64,000 bases of DNA, from NCBI GenBank assembly GCA_903943975.1, contig CAJAQB010000009.1, forward strand, positions 57,304-121,303, written 5' to 3'. The DNA is from Synechococcus lacustris. Its GTDB lineage: Bacteria; Cyanobacteriota; Cyanobacteriia; PCC-6307; Cyanobiaceae. Shown in pieces: positions 34,737 through 43,818 of the stretch. The notes beneath the pieces are model-generated. The model ran no database searches. It was given only the letters and a program-made list of their open reading frames with translations, and was not told the DNA's origin. The stretch's first letter is position 1. The number at the start of each line of letters is the position of its first letter. Made by a program: the position numbers and the translations under genes.

Positions 34737-36088
34737 TAAGCCTCACCGGTGATCGACAACCCCTCCACCCACACATGGGGGCAGACCCCATCGGGGGTCA
34801 ACTTGGCCTCCCCTTCAAGGGCAAGGATCGAGCGCAAGACAGTGCGGATATCACCGGCCACGGTGGCGGCCTCAATCGAACGGCGTTCACCGCCCTTTAG
34901 CAACCAGCCATCAAAGGGCAGGGAGAAGGAACCCTGGCTGGCCTTAACGCCGGCATGCAGGGCCGAAAGCGAATCAATCCACACCACCCCATCGGCGCCA
35001 TGGCGATCGAGGGAGCTATCGCCGGAACCGGCGCCGGGAGTGGCGCCGATCACAAACCAATCGGGCCCCACCGACACCTTTGCCCCCATGCCCGCATGGC
35101 CGGTGGGGGCGACGCCAAACTGGCGGGCCGTGGCTTCACTGTGCAGGAAATTGGCCAGGTGGCCGGCTTCGATCAGGGGCAACCGGGCGGTGGGGGTGCC
35201 TTCGCCATCAAAGCTGGAAGCACCGATGCTGCCGGGGTGGCGGGGGTCATCCCAGAGGCTGAGGAAAGGCACCGCCAGCAACTCGCCCAGGGAATCGCGA
35301 TTGGAGAGGCTCAAGCCATCCAACACCGAGCGGGCATTGAAGATATTGCTGAAGGCACCGATCAGATCAAGGAAGGCCTCAGGGCTGAACACACAGGTGT
35401 AGGAACCGGTGTCGATCGGGGCATAGTCGAGGTGGCTGATCGTGAGTTCAGCGGCCTCGGCGATGCAACCTGCCACATCGAGCTCGGCGGAGCCGTAGGC
35501 CAAACGCACGGCGCCGGCACTGCGCGGTTTGCGGCCGGTTTGCTCCGCCCGGGCGTAGAGATAGAGAGAAGCGGAACTACTGCGCTGGTGCCGCTGGGCG
35601 CCGAGGCTATTCACATAGACCCGTTCGCCATTGCGCTCGGAAAGGCCGTTGTAGGGCACGGTGCCAATCGCCCCATGGCAATCCAACAGTTGACGTTCGG
35701 CCGCCAACAGGGTGCTGAGCATCCCCTGGATCGGCTGCAGCGGAAACCTGGGCCGTTCAAGCGGCTCCGTTGCCTCGGTGGAGCGGGGCGAGAGGGCGGG
35801 GGGTTCCTCTAGGTCCCCAAAGGCGCTGGCATCGCGGGCACCGGCCAGGGCCAAGGCCAGGCCGGCAGCGGAGAAGTCGGTGCAACTGGTGATCCCCACC
35901 CGGCCTGCGTCGTTCCAGGCCCGCACGGTCACGGCACTGCGCTGGGCCCCCTTGAGTTGCTTGGCCTCACCGCGGTCCACCTGCACCGAGAGGTCGGTGC
36001 CGCAGGCGGCCCCCAGGTCCCATTGGCTGATGCCCGCCTCACGGGCCAGCCGGGCCATGCTGTCGTAGAGGTGCTGGGTATCAAGCAT
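34736..36088 (-). CDS. tldE: TldE/PmbA, non-catalytic partner of the TldD metalloprotease
   Basis: Forms a heterodimer with TldD that degrades or matures unfolded peptides. The product is 450 aa. It has the TldD/PmbA fold (CTDFSAAGLALALAGARDASAF, ARSVLDGLSLSNRDSLGELLA, SFDGEGTPTARLPLIEAGHLANFLHS) but no HExxxH, as expected for TldE. It starts 1 bp after the tldD stop and shares one base with the TackOD1 gene start, so all three may be in one transcript. Confidence 0.92.
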   Translation of the reverse strand: MLDTQHLYDSMARLAREAGISQWDLGAACGTDLSVQVDRGEAKQLKGAQRSAVTVRAWNDAGRVGITSCTDFSAAGLALALAGARDASAFGDLEEPPALSPRSTEATEPLERPRFPLQPIQGMLSTLLAAERQLLDCHGAIGTVPYNGLSERNGERVYVNSLGAQRHQRSSSASLYLYARAEQTGRKPRSAGAVRLAYGSAELDVAGCIAEAAELTISHLDYAPIDTGSYTCVFSPEAFLDLIGAFSNIFNARSVLDGLSLSNRDSLGELLAVPFLSLWDDPRHPGSIGASSFDGEGTPTARLPLIEAGHLANFLHSEATARQFGVAPTGHAGMGAKVSVGPDWFVIGATPGAGSGDSSLDRHGADGVVWIDSLSALHAGVKASQGSFSLPFDGWLLKGGERRSIEAATVAGDIRTVLRSILALEGEAKLTPDGVCPHVWVEGLSITGEA

Positions 36089-36089
36089 T

Positions 36090-37526
36090 TCAGCGGCCCC
36101 CCACGGTGATCGAATCCACCTTGATGTGGGGCTGACCCACGGTCACATAAATACTGCCGCTCACGGAGCCGCAGAAACCGGCCGCCAGTTCCAGATCATT
36201 GGCACACATCGAGATGCGCGGCATCACGGTTTCGGCATCACCGATCAGGGTTGCCCCCTTCACCGGTTTACCCAGCTCACCGTTTTCGATCAGGTAGCCC
36301 TCCTCCACCGAGAAATTGAACTGACCGGTGGGCCCCACACTGCCGCCCCCCATCACCTTGCAATAAATGCCGCGGTCCACGGAAGCAATCAGCTCGGCGG
36401 GGCTGTGGGGACCGGCGGCAATGAAGGTATTACGCATGCGGCTGGCGGCGGCAAAACCATGGCCCTGGCGGCGGCCGCTGCCCGTACGGGGATGGCCCGT
36501 GCGCAATTCCCCGGCCCGATCGGAGAGGAAGGCCTTGAGTTTGCCGTTTTCAATCAGGGTGGTGCGCTGCGGTTCGAGCCCCTCGTCATCCATGGCCAGG
36601 CTGCCAAAGGAGAGGTTTGAAAGGCCCTCATCCACAGCGGTAACGGCCCCATGGGCAATCTCTTCGCCGAGCTTGTTGGCAAAGGGGGAGGTGCCGCGCT
36701 CCAGCTGGGTGGTTTCCAGCAGGTGCCCACAGGCCTCGTGGAAGATCACGCCACCAAAACGGTTGGCGAGCACCACCGGATAGCTGCCGGCCTCGATGAA
36801 ATCGGCATAGAGCATCGTGGCGCTGCTGGTGGCGATGTCGCTGGCGGCGGCATCGGCATCCCACTGGCGCAGGTCTTGGGGGTGGTCGGAGCTACCAAAG
36901 CGGCGGGCAACGCTGGAACGGTGCTCGCCATCGGCGGCCAGCACACTGAGGCCAAGGGTTTGGTGCAAGCGCAGGTCGCGGCTGAAGGTGCCATCGCTGG
37001 CGGCCACCAGCACCTCCTGCCAATCGCGGGAATAGCTACCCCGGCGCGATTGCAGGTGACGGCCGTGGAAGCTGAGCCGATCGGTGCCCTGGAGCAGATG
37101 CTCGGCGGTTTCGGCCACCCCTGGGCATTCAGCCAACCAGTCGGCTTTACCTAGGCCAAAGTCCCGCAGCTCCCGCAAGCCCAGGAACTTCGCCGCCTCG
37201 GGCTGGAGGGCCGCCAAGGAGGGGCGGTTGAGGCCCAGCATGCCCAGGGCCTGGTCGAGGGCACTCAGCAGGCCGGCCTCACTGAGATCCGTGGTGCTCA
37301 CAAAGCCATCGCGGTAGCCATCGGCCTTACCGCGAAAAACGCGGATGCCGGCGCCACTGCCGAAGGAGGGGCTAACGCTGGTTACCCGTTCCTGTTCGGC
37401 CAGCACCCCGAGTCGATCGGAGCGCTCCAGAAATACCTCCACTAGATCGGCACCGGCGGCACAACCAGCGGCAAGCAACGGCTCCAGCCGGGCCCGCCAG
37501 AGGGAATCAACGAATGAAAGCAGCAC
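36090..37526 (-). CDS. tldD: TldD metalloprotease
   Basis: Catalytic subunit of the TldD/TldE peptidase. The 478 residues contain the zinc motif HEACGHLLE (HExxxH) in GGVIFHEACGHLL, the substrate-cradle segment DEGLEPQRTTLIENGKLKAFLSDR, and the late GGGSVGPTGQFNFSVEEGYLIENGE. It is complete and in the usual gene order with tldE. It begins directly after acsF (adjacent bases 37526/37527). Confidence 0.95.
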   Translation of the reverse strand: MLLSFVDSLWRARLEPLLAAGCAAGADLVEVFLERSDRLGVLAEQERVTSVSPSFGSGAGIRVFRGKADGYRDGFVSTTDLSEAGLLSALDQALGMLGLNRPSLAALQPEAAKFLGLRELRDFGLGKADWLAECPGVAETAEHLLQGTDRLSFHGRHLQSRRGSYSRDWQEVLVAASDGTFSRDLRLHQTLGLSVLAADGEHRSSVARRFGSSDHPQDLRQWDADAAASDIATSSATMLYADFIEAGSYPVVLANRFGGVIFHEACGHLLETTQLERGTSPFANKLGEEIAHGAVTAVDEGLSNLSFGSLAMDDEGLEPQRTTLIENGKLKAFLSDRAGELRTGHPRTGSGRRQGHGFAAASRMRNTFIAAGPHSPAELIASVDRGIYCKVMGGGSVGPTGQFNFSVEEGYLIENGELGKPVKGATLIGDAETVMPRISMCANDLELAAGFCGSVSGSIYVTVGQPHIKVDSITVGGR

Positions 37527-38612
37527 TCAACGAATCACCGGCTGGAACTTTTCACTGGGGATCGGGGCCATAAGGAACAGCTTGGCCATTTCCAGGCCGT
37601 TGCCCAGCCAGTGGGGCAGCTTACGGATCAGCTTCACGGCGGCGGGGGCGCTGCCGTCAGCTGCCGCCTGCAGGGCGTTGTTGTGGCCCACGATGCGCTC
37701 GAGCCGTTCGTAGAACTTGGGATGCTCCACATTGAGCACCACAGGGAAAACCCGGGCGGAGGTTTCGTTGGTTTTAGCGATCACGTACTTGTCGTATTCG
37801 CGGGCATCAAGACCAAGGGCTTCATAGAATTCCTTGCGGGCCACATCCCGCACATACATCGTGGCGAATACGGCCAACAGGAAGAAACGGCACCACAGCT
37901 TGGACTGGAAGCCGCGCACGCTGTCGGGCTGGGCCTTCATCAGCGCATCAAAGAAATCACCGTGGCGGTTCTCGTCTTGACACCAGCTTTCAAAGAAATT
38001 GAAGATCGGGAAGATCTTGCTCTCGGGATTTTGCTCCAGGTGGCGATAGATGGCGATATAGCGCCAGTAGCCAATCTTCTCGGAGAGATAGGTGGCGTAG
38101 AAAATGAACTTGGGCTTGAAATAGGTGTAGGCCTTACTGGCAGTAAGGAAGCCAAGATCCAGCTGCAGGCCGAAATCTCCCATCGCCTTATTGAGGAAAC
38201 CGGCATGGCGGGCCTCATCCCGGGCCATGTGGGCAAAACACTCAGCCAGCAACGGGTTGCGGTTTTTGATCCGACGGCTCAGTTCTTTGTAGAGCAGGAA
38301 ACCAGAAAACTCTGAGGTGCAGCTCTGCTCAAGAAATTCAACAAACACCCGCCGGGTGTCTGGGTCAAGCTTGTCTGCGGCCCCCTCAAAGGCGCCGTTG
38401 CGCACGAAATGGTGACGGTTGTAATCCTTGCGGAATTCCTCACAGATGGCCTCCAGCTCCACCTCATTGGGCCGCAGATCCATGGCGGCAATCGCCTCGA
38501 AATCCGTGGTGTAGAAGCGGGGGGTGAGGATCGTGTCCTTCACCGGCTCCTTAATTGCCGGTTGCCCCACCGGGCGGGGGGCATCGGCGAGGGCGGCGCT
38601 GGGGGGAACCAT
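37527..38612 (-). CDS. acsF: Mg-protoporphyrin IX monomethyl ester oxidative cyclase
   Basis: Diiron enzyme that forms the isocyclic ring of chlorophyll in the presence of oxygen. The 361 residues have the ferritin-like iron ligands in [30 protein letters not shown] and [13 protein letters not shown]. It is a typical cyanobacterial AcsF (ChlA) in length. It is first in the minus-strand run that continues through tldD and tldE. A short inverted repeat lies just upstream of its start (38628-38642). Confidence 0.96.
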   Translation of the reverse strand: MVPPSAALADAPRPVGQPAIKEPVKDTILTPRFYTTDFEAIAAMDLRPNEVELEAICEEFRKDYNRHHFVRNGAFEGAADKLDPDTRRVFVEFLEQSCTSEFSGFLLYKELSRRIKNRNPLLAECFAHMARDEARHAGFLNKAMGDFGLQLDLGFLTASKAYTYFKPKFIFYATYLSEKIGYWRYIAIYRHLEQNPESKIFPIFNFFESWCQDENRHGDFFDALMKAQPDSVRGFQSKLWCRFFLLAVFATMYVRDVARKEFYEALGLDAREYDKYVIAKTNETSARVFPVVLNVEHPKFYERLERIVGHNNALQAAADGSAPAAVKLIRKLPHWLGNGLEMAKLFLMAPIPSEKFQPVIR

Positions 38613-38627
38613 CCAGAAGGCGCGATT

Positions 38628-38642
38628 GATTAGTAGCTAATC
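38628..38642. repeat. Inverted repeat GATTAG-TAG-CTAATC upstream of acsF
   Basis: Perfect 6-bp arms with a 3-nt spacer, 16-30 bp before the acsF start codon in a 46-bp gap after the DUF2996 stop. The position suits an operator or a translation-affecting element; no regulator is assigned. Confidence 0.4.
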
Positions 38643-38658
38643 GTAGGGGTCCCAGCGC

Positions 38659-39069
38659 TCAGTTGGGCCCGAGCCACTTCTGGCCGTTTAGCCGCTGCAC
38701 CGTGCGGCTTACCAGCAGCGCCAGGGTGGTTTTCTTCTCGTCTATGAGAAACGACTCCAGCAGGCTGGGGTTTGCGCCCGCCTCAGCCACCGCAATCGTT
38801 TTCGGGGCCTGGATGTTGTCTGTGGTGAAACAAACCCAGAAGCGGTGCTCGCCGGGCAATTGGCCCACCACCTGCCAGCAGGGCTCCCCCACCACCGGCA
38901 TCGGCCCCTGCTCCAGCCGCAACTCAGGGGCAGCACCGCCATAGCTCTGGATTTCCTGGGCCAGGGCCGGCAGGAAGAGCTGGGGGATGAACTCAGCGAA
39001 GGGTTTGTCCTCCGGCTTGGGCGCTGGGGCCGCCTTTTCAGGTACGGGTTTGGCGGCCGAGTCGGTCAC
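38659..39069 (-). CDS. DUF2996 family protein
   Basis: Conserved cyanobacterial/plastid family of unknown function. The product is 136 aa. A Lys/Pro/Ala-rich disordered N-terminus (1-22) is followed by a compact domain (FAEFIPQLFLPALAQEIQSYG, WQVVGQLPGEHRFWVCFT, ESFLIDEKKTTLALLVSRTVQRLNGQKWLGPN). No signal peptide or membrane span. It lies upstream of acsF on the same strand. Confidence 0.82.
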   Translation of the reverse strand: MTDSAAKPVPEKAAPAPKPEDKPFAEFIPQLFLPALAQEIQSYGGAAPELRLEQGPMPVVGEPCWQVVGQLPGEHRFWVCFTTDNIQAPKTIAVAEAGANPSLLESFLIDEKKTTLALLVSRTVQRLNGQKWLGPN

Positions 39070-39126
39070 AGCACTGGGGCGACTGCAGGCAAGCTAAGCC
39101 AGCCACTGCTGCAAAGCGCCCCAGGC

Positions 39127-39639
39127 TTACCAGTCCTCATTGGGGGCGTCGTCCCAGTCACCACTTGCTGGGGCCTGGGCTGGGGCCGAAACAGAAGCTG
39201 GTGCTGAAGCCGGCGCCGCTTCTGCCTGGGCGCGCTTAACCACCCGAAAGGGCACAGACACGGTGGGGGCTGGCTCCTGGGGCTCCCGGGCGGGCCAGGG
39301 GATTGAGCTGAAGGGGTTGGCAGGCTTGGCCTGGGGCTCGGGATCGTTCTGGGGTTCTTTCTGGGGGCGGTTGCGGGGCTGGGTTTCTGAGGCCCAATCC
39401 GGTTCCTGGCGCCGGGAAGCCGTCCCAGACGCCCCCGCCGTGCCCGCCGCCAGCAGGCTGGCGGCACTGCCCAGCAGGGCGCCAGCGCCCGCCCCGAGGA
39501 TCAGCCAGCTACCAAGCGACAGGGAGGGGCTAGTCCAGAGCAACAACCGCAGCCGAGCCGGGGTGGAGAGGTTCAGCAACCCCACCAGCAGGGCCGCCCC
39601 GAGGGGCAACAGCAAAGGCAGCAGCAGCAGTCCCCTCAT
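39127..39639 (-). CDS. LapA/DUF1049-like membrane protein with long polar tail
   Basis: From ATG at 39639 the 170-aa product has two hydrophobic segments (about 3-20 and 38-62) spaced like the LapA domain, then a Pro/Ala/Glu-rich cytoplasmic tail ending DWDDAPNEDW. The LapA assignment is tentative. Its start overlaps the ubiX stop by 4 nt (ATGA), so it is coupled to ubiX. Confidence 0.65.
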   Translation of the reverse strand: MRGLLLLPLLLPLGAALLVGLLNLSTPARLRLLLWTSPSLSLGSWLILGAGAGALLGSAASLLAAGTAGASGTASRRQEPDWASETQPRNRPQKEPQNDPEPQAKPANPFSSIPWPAREPQEPAPTVSVPFRVVKRAQAEAAPASAPASVSAPAQAPASGDWDDAPNEDW

Positions 39640-40343
39640 GGCCGCTGGGGGCTGGCCAGGGGCCGCTGGGCGCTGCCAATCGGCCCCTGCCAACGGCGCA
39701 GCTCACCCAGCTCGTAACCAAACAGATCGAGGATGCGGGCCACCAGGAAATCCACCATGTCGCCAAGGCTTTCAGGCTGGTGGTACCAGGCGGGAATCGG
39801 TGGCGCAATCCTTGCCCCCGCCTCCGCCAGGGTGGTGAGATTGCGCAGGTGGATCAGGTTCCAGGGCATTTCCCGCGGGGCAATCACCAGGGGCCGGGCC
39901 TCCTTGAGGTGCACATCGGCGCAGCGCTCGATCAGATCGGTGGCCACCCCAGCCGCCACCCGCCCAACGGTGCCCATGCTGGCCGGCAGGATCAACATGC
40001 CGCGGGTGCGATAGCTGCCACTGGCCGGGGCCGCCGCCTGGTCATTCCAGCGATAACAGCGGAGGGTGCCGGCGTTGGTGCCACAACGCTCCCGCAGCAG
40101 CCGTTCCTGCTCCGCTGGCGCCACCGGCAGCAGCAGCCCCAATTCAGCCCGCCACACCTCAAAGGCGCCGCGGCTGATGATCAGATCAACGGCTTCGCCG
40201 GCCTCTAGCAACAGCTGCAAGCTGCGCAGGGCCAGCACCTGGGCCGAGGCGCCGCAAACGGCCAAGACCAGGGGAAGCCGCTGCTCTGAACTGGGCTGCT
40301 CTGAACTGGGCTGCTCTGAACTTGTCAGCTCAGAACTCGTCAT
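39636..40343 (-). CDS. ubiX: Flavin prenyltransferase UbiX
   Basis: Makes prenylated FMN, the cofactor of UbiD-type decarboxylases used in plastoquinone synthesis. The product is 235 aa. The flavoprotein motifs are LVLAVCGASAQVLALRSLQLL, MLILPASMGTVGRVAAGVATDLIERCADVHLKE, RPLVIAPREMPWNLIHLRNLTTLAEAGARIAPPIPAWYHQPES. The N-terminus has three in-frame SSEQ(P) repeats from 15-bp DNA repeats. The start overlaps the RNB-like gene end by 14 nt. Confidence 0.92.
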   Translation of the reverse strand: MTSSELTSSEQPSSEQPSSEQRLPLVLAVCGASAQVLALRSLQLLLEAGEAVDLIISRGAFEVWRAELGLLLPVAPAEQERLLRERCGTNAGTLRCYRWNDQAAAPASGSYRTRGMLILPASMGTVGRVAAGVATDLIERCADVHLKEARPLVIAPREMPWNLIHLRNLTTLAEAGARIAPPIPAWYHQPESLGDMVDFLVARILDLFGYELGELRRWQGPIGSAQRPLASPQRP

Positions 40344-42615
40344 CCTCAACCTCAACGGCGGCGTCCGGGTCGTTTTCTGGGGCCTGGGCCCCTTCACTCA
40401 CCAACACCGCCAGATCTATCTGGTGCCGCAACACATCCACCTTCTGCACCTCCACCTCCACCGGATCGCCCAGCTTGTAGGTGCGGCGGTTCTTACGGCC
40501 CACCAGGCGGTGCTGACGGGAGCGGTACTCATACCAGTCGTCCTTGAGGGAACTGACATGCACCAAGCCCTCCACCTGGGTGGGGGGCAACTCCACAAAG
40601 AAGCCATAGCTCTGGATGCCGCTGATCACCCCCGGCAGGGTTTGACCCACCAGGGCCTCCGCCGCCCGCGCCTGGGCCAGGGCCAGGCCATCGGCCTCCA
40701 CCTCATCGGCAAAGCGGCTGCGGGCATTTAGGCGATTGACCAGGCCGGCGGCCAGGGCCTCCTGGAAAGGGGCCAACTGGCTCTGGGGCAGCAGGGCCCA
40801 CTCCACCTGGCCGTGGCCGCTGTCGCTGCTGAGATCAATGCGGGTTTTATGGCGGACGCTGGGGCGATCCTTGCCCTCCGTGAGCAGGCTCACCAGCAGC
40901 AACTGGTTCCAAACGGCGCTGTAGTGGAGGGAAGGGCAGCACCAGGGGGCATAGGCCAGCGGTTCCGCCGCCAGGGCATTGGCCTCGGGCCCGGCGCTGA
41001 TCAACACCGGACGGGTGGTATCCCGCAGCTGCTGGTGCAACACCCGGGCCCGGTCGCTGGCCAGGAAAGCCTCCGCCAGGGCGGCGGCGGCAGGGGCATT
41101 GCCATCGGCACCGAGCTCAAGGGGAATGTCTAGGCCCACCGCCAGCTTGACCAGGTCATTGAGCTCGTTGGGGTCGGGCTGGGCCTGGGTAAGGAACAGG
41201 GCCGGTAGCTCAAAGGCGGCCAGGTGCCTGCCCAGGGCCTGTTCCGCCGGCCGCAGCAGTTCCCGCAGCCAGGCCAACGGTGAGACGGGATCAAAGCTGA
41301 GGCCCCAGCCCTGGCGCCGCTGGTCGGGGAGCCCCTGGCGTTGGTCCGCCAGGCTCTCGAGGGCTGGCAGCGGTAGCTCCAAATCAAGGCCACCACCGGC
41401 CAGGCGCTGTTGGCGCAGCAATTGGGCCAGCTCCTGCAACTGCTCCAGCAGGGGCAGCTGCTCCTTGAGGGCCTTAAGCGCCGCCGGGGTGGTGCGGGCC
41501 TTGGGTTTGCGGGCGGCGAAGGCCTCCAGGGCCTTGGCATCCACCAAGGCCGTGGGCTTCACCAGGGAACGGCAGAAGCGGTAATGGAGCAGTTCCCCCT
41601 CGGGGCTGAGTTCCAGGGCCACGGAGAGGGCCGGCTGGGTTTGACCCACCGCCAACTGCGCCGCCTTCTGCAGGGCCGCCGGCAGCAGCGGCACCCAGCT
41701 GTTGCCGAGGCAGAGCGCCTCCCCCTGCTGGCGCAACCAGCGCTCCAGGGGGGTGTCCATGCCCAGGCGTTCGCCCACGCTCGGCGCATGCACCCAAAGG
41801 CGATAGCCCCCCTCCAACAGCTCCAAAGACACCGCCGGCAGGGCGGGTTGATCCTTCGCCCCCCAGCCCTGCAACAGCAGGCTGGGCAGGGCGCTGAGGT
41901 CTTCGCGGCCGTTTTCGGCTGGGGTTTTCAGGCTGAGGCGACCGCTGAATCCTTCCGCCGAGAGCCGGTGGCGGGCCAGCAGCAAATCCTGGTCTGCCTG
42001 GCCACCGCCCAGGATCGAAAGCGAGCGGCGCACATGGCCCTGGGGGGGGAACTGGGCCACGGGGAAGCGGTCGAGTTGCACCTCCACCACGGCTTCCTCG
42101 GCCCTATCGGCGTGCTCAGCATCAACGGCCGCCAGGTTGATCGGCGCATGCAGCCGGTCGTCGAGGGGCACCGCCACCAACTGCTCCCCCTGGCGCTCCA
42201 CCTGGGCCAGCACCGTGGTGTTTGCCCGCTCGAGGATGCATTGCACGCCCCCCTCGGGGGAGCGGCGGCGGCCCCCCTCCCGGGTCACCTTCACCAGCAC
42301 CCGATCGCCATTCCAGGCGTGGTTCAACTGGTGGTCACGGATATAGATGTCTTCACCGCCACCCTCCCGCAGGGCGAAGCAGAAACCTTTGCTGGAACAA
42401 CGCAAGCGCGCCTCAATCAGCTCTTCCGAACCACTGCGGCTTACCCCCTGCTCCTCGAGGGTGAGCACCCCAAGGCTCTGTAAAGCCCCAAGGGCTAACT
42501 GGAGCTGATGTTGATCCTTGGCGGATTTAAGCGCGAGCTTCTTCTCCAGATCCGCCACGGGCAGTGCCGATTCGACCTGCAGTTGATCCAGCAGGTCGGC
42601 AGCTGAGAATTTCAT
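40330..42615 (-). CDS. RNase II/R-like (RNB) protein lacking the catalytic aspartates
   Basis: The 761 residues have the RNase R/II layout: N-terminal winged helix and cold-shock-like domains (1-230), an RNB-type domain (about 238-600) and a C-terminal S1 domain (LPGVISGIQSYGFFVELPPTQVEGLVHVSSL). The segment normally reading TIDxxxAKDFDDAV is here LLLQGWGAKDQPALPAV (246-262), so at most one of the four metal-binding aspartates remains. It therefore probably binds RNA without degrading it. Cyanobacterial Zam-type proteins are the closest group I can think of. It is followed by ubiX and coupled to it. Confidence 0.85.
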   Translation of the reverse strand: MKFSAADLLDQLQVESALPVADLEKKLALKSAKDQHQLQLALGALQSLGVLTLEEQGVSRSGSEELIEARLRCSSKGFCFALREGGGEDIYIRDHQLNHAWNGDRVLVKVTREGGRRRSPEGGVQCILERANTTVLAQVERQGEQLVAVPLDDRLHAPINLAAVDAEHADRAEEAVVEVQLDRFPVAQFPPQGHVRRSLSILGGGQADQDLLLARHRLSAEGFSGRLSLKTPAENGREDLSALPSLLLQGWGAKDQPALPAVSLELLEGGYRLWVHAPSVGERLGMDTPLERWLRQQGEALCLGNSWVPLLPAALQKAAQLAVGQTQPALSVALELSPEGELLHYRFCRSLVKPTALVDAKALEAFAARKPKARTTPAALKALKEQLPLLEQLQELAQLLRQQRLAGGGLDLELPLPALESLADQRQGLPDQRRQGWGLSFDPVSPLAWLRELLRPAEQALGRHLAAFELPALFLTQAQPDPNELNDLVKLAVGLDIPLELGADGNAPAAAALAEAFLASDRARVLHQQLRDTTRPVLISAGPEANALAAEPLAYAPWCCPSLHYSAVWNQLLLVSLLTEGKDRPSVRHKTRIDLSSDSGHGQVEWALLPQSQLAPFQEALAAGLVNRLNARSRFADEVEADGLALAQARAAEALVGQTLPGVISGIQSYGFFVELPPTQVEGLVHVSSLKDDWYEYRSRQHRLVGRKNRRTYKLGDPVEVEVQKVDVLRHQIDLAVLVSEGAQAPENDPDAAVEVEDDEF

Positions 42616-42680
42616 GCGGGGGAAACGCCTTCGATGGAACCAATCGGGCTGATGGTGCAGCGACAGCCTGATTCGACACT

Positions 42681-43019
42681 TTAGGGAGCCGGCGGTGCCG
42701 TTGTCTCCCCAGCCGGGCGCCGGGAGCTAAACACCAGGCGGCCACCGATCAACACAAAGCCCAGGGCAGCGGCCAACTGCAGCAGTTCCGGGGGCACCAG
42801 CTGGGCCAAAGACCCCCCCGCCAAGGCCCCCAGCAAACTGGCCAGCACCAGGGCCGAGGCACTGCCCAGGAAAACCAGCAGCGGCCTGTTGCTGGTGCCA
42901 CTGATCGCCACCGTGGCCAACTGGGTTTTATCGCCTAGCTCCGCCAAAAACACCGTGAGGAAGGTGGAGCCCACCAGCGGTAAAGCGGCGCCATTGATTA
43001 GGTCTGGGGAAAGGTCCAT
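42681..43019 (-). CDS. UPF0016 half-size transporter (Mn exporter family), unit 1
   Basis: Small membrane protein of 112 aa with three spans and one copy of the family motif ELGDKTQLAT (E-x-G-D-K-T). Full-size UPF0016 proteins (Mnx, GDT1, TMEM165) carry this motif twice, so this is a half transporter that would pair with the next gene upstream. Manganese export or loading of the thylakoid lumen is the known family role. It lies 33 bp downstream of its partner. Confidence 0.87.
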   Translation of the reverse strand: MDLSPDLINGAALPLVGSTFLTVFLAELGDKTQLATVAISGTSNRPLLVFLGSASALVLASLLGALAGGSLAQLVPPELLQLAAALGFVLIGGRLVFSSRRPAGETTAPPAP

Positions 43020-43052
43020 CTCAGGCCAGGTTCAGTTCAGGAGAAATCGAGC

Positions 43053-43442
43053 TCAGGCCAGGCGATGCCAGAAGCTAGCCAAAGGGAAAAAGCTGTTGAG
43101 GGCCTGCAGGCCAAGGCCGAAGCCGAGCACCAGCATCAGCGAGCCCGCCAAGAATTCCAGCCGCTGGGGCGGCAACCACTGGGCCAGCCAGCGGCCCAGC
43201 AACACCCCCACCAGGCTGGAGGCAATCAAAGCCAGAGCGGAGCCCACAAAGACCCAGAGGGGCCTGCCCGACTGGGCCGAGAGCAGCAGGGTGGCCAGCT
43301 GGGTTTTATCGCCCAGCTCCGCCAGGAACACCGTGGTGAAGGTGGAAAGAAGTAAGGCCCCGGCAGTCCCCCCGGAGGGCTCAGGGGCGGGGGGTTCGGA
43401 GGGCCCGTTCAAACCGCTTGAGCTCACTGCTTTTGCCCCCAT
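43053..43442 (-). CDS. UPF0016 half-size transporter (Mn exporter family), unit 2
   Basis: Second half transporter, 129 aa, with three spans and ELGDKTQLATLLLS. A Pro/Ser-rich N-terminal extension precedes the first span. From ATG at 43442 the gene overlaps the YkgJ-family gene by 62 nt in another frame, a large overlap; a later non-ATG start is possible but none is better. Together with unit 1 it restores the two-motif architecture. Confidence 0.85.
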   Translation of the reverse strand: MGAKAVSSSGLNGPSEPPAPEPSGGTAGALLLSTFTTVFLAELGDKTQLATLLLSAQSGRPLWVFVGSALALIASSLVGVLLGRWLAQWLPPQRLEFLAGSLMLVLGFGLGLQALNSFFPLASFWHRLA

Positions 43443-43740
43443 ATTCAACACGTATCTGCTGCCTACAACAGGCAATGGCAAAGGCCTCCTGGTGGGGCTC
43501 GGGCACATCAAACAAACCGGCAAGCCCCTCCACCCGACAAAACTCCGGTCGATCGGCATAGATGCGACAACGGCGCCGGCCGGTGTCGAAATGGATGCAC
43601 CAGCCATCGGCACCCACCATGGCGCGATAGATGCTGCGCTGCTCGGGGCTGAGCACCTCCAGGGCCTCAGGGCGCTGGTCTGGGTCAAGCCGACAACAGG
43701 CGCCGCAGGCGTCAACGCAGCTCCAGCTGTGACAAGCCAT
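43381..43740 (-). CDS. YkgJ-family cysteine cluster protein
   Basis: Putative zinc- or iron-binding protein of 119 aa with the family's cysteine spacing: MACHSWSCVDACGACCRL, DGWCIHFDTGRRRCRIYADRPEFCRVE, and ACCRQQI near the end. Function unknown; the cluster may hold a metal. The ATG at 43740 is chosen since the longer frame to 43836 crosses the psb30 start on the other strand. It is first in the operon with the two manganese-exporter halves, which hints at a metal-related role. Confidence 0.85.
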   Translation of the reverse strand: MACHSWSCVDACGACCRLDPDQRPEALEVLSPEQRSIYRAMVGADGWCIHFDTGRRRCRIYADRPEFCRVEGLAGLFDVPEPHQEAFAIACCRQQIRVEYGGKSSELKRFERALRTPRP

Positions 43741-43818
43741 CACGGCTAGAGCCCCCCTTGGCACTGGGGGAGCAGTGGGAAACGTAAAATCACTGGGATT
43801 GAAGCTGAGCGGATTTCC

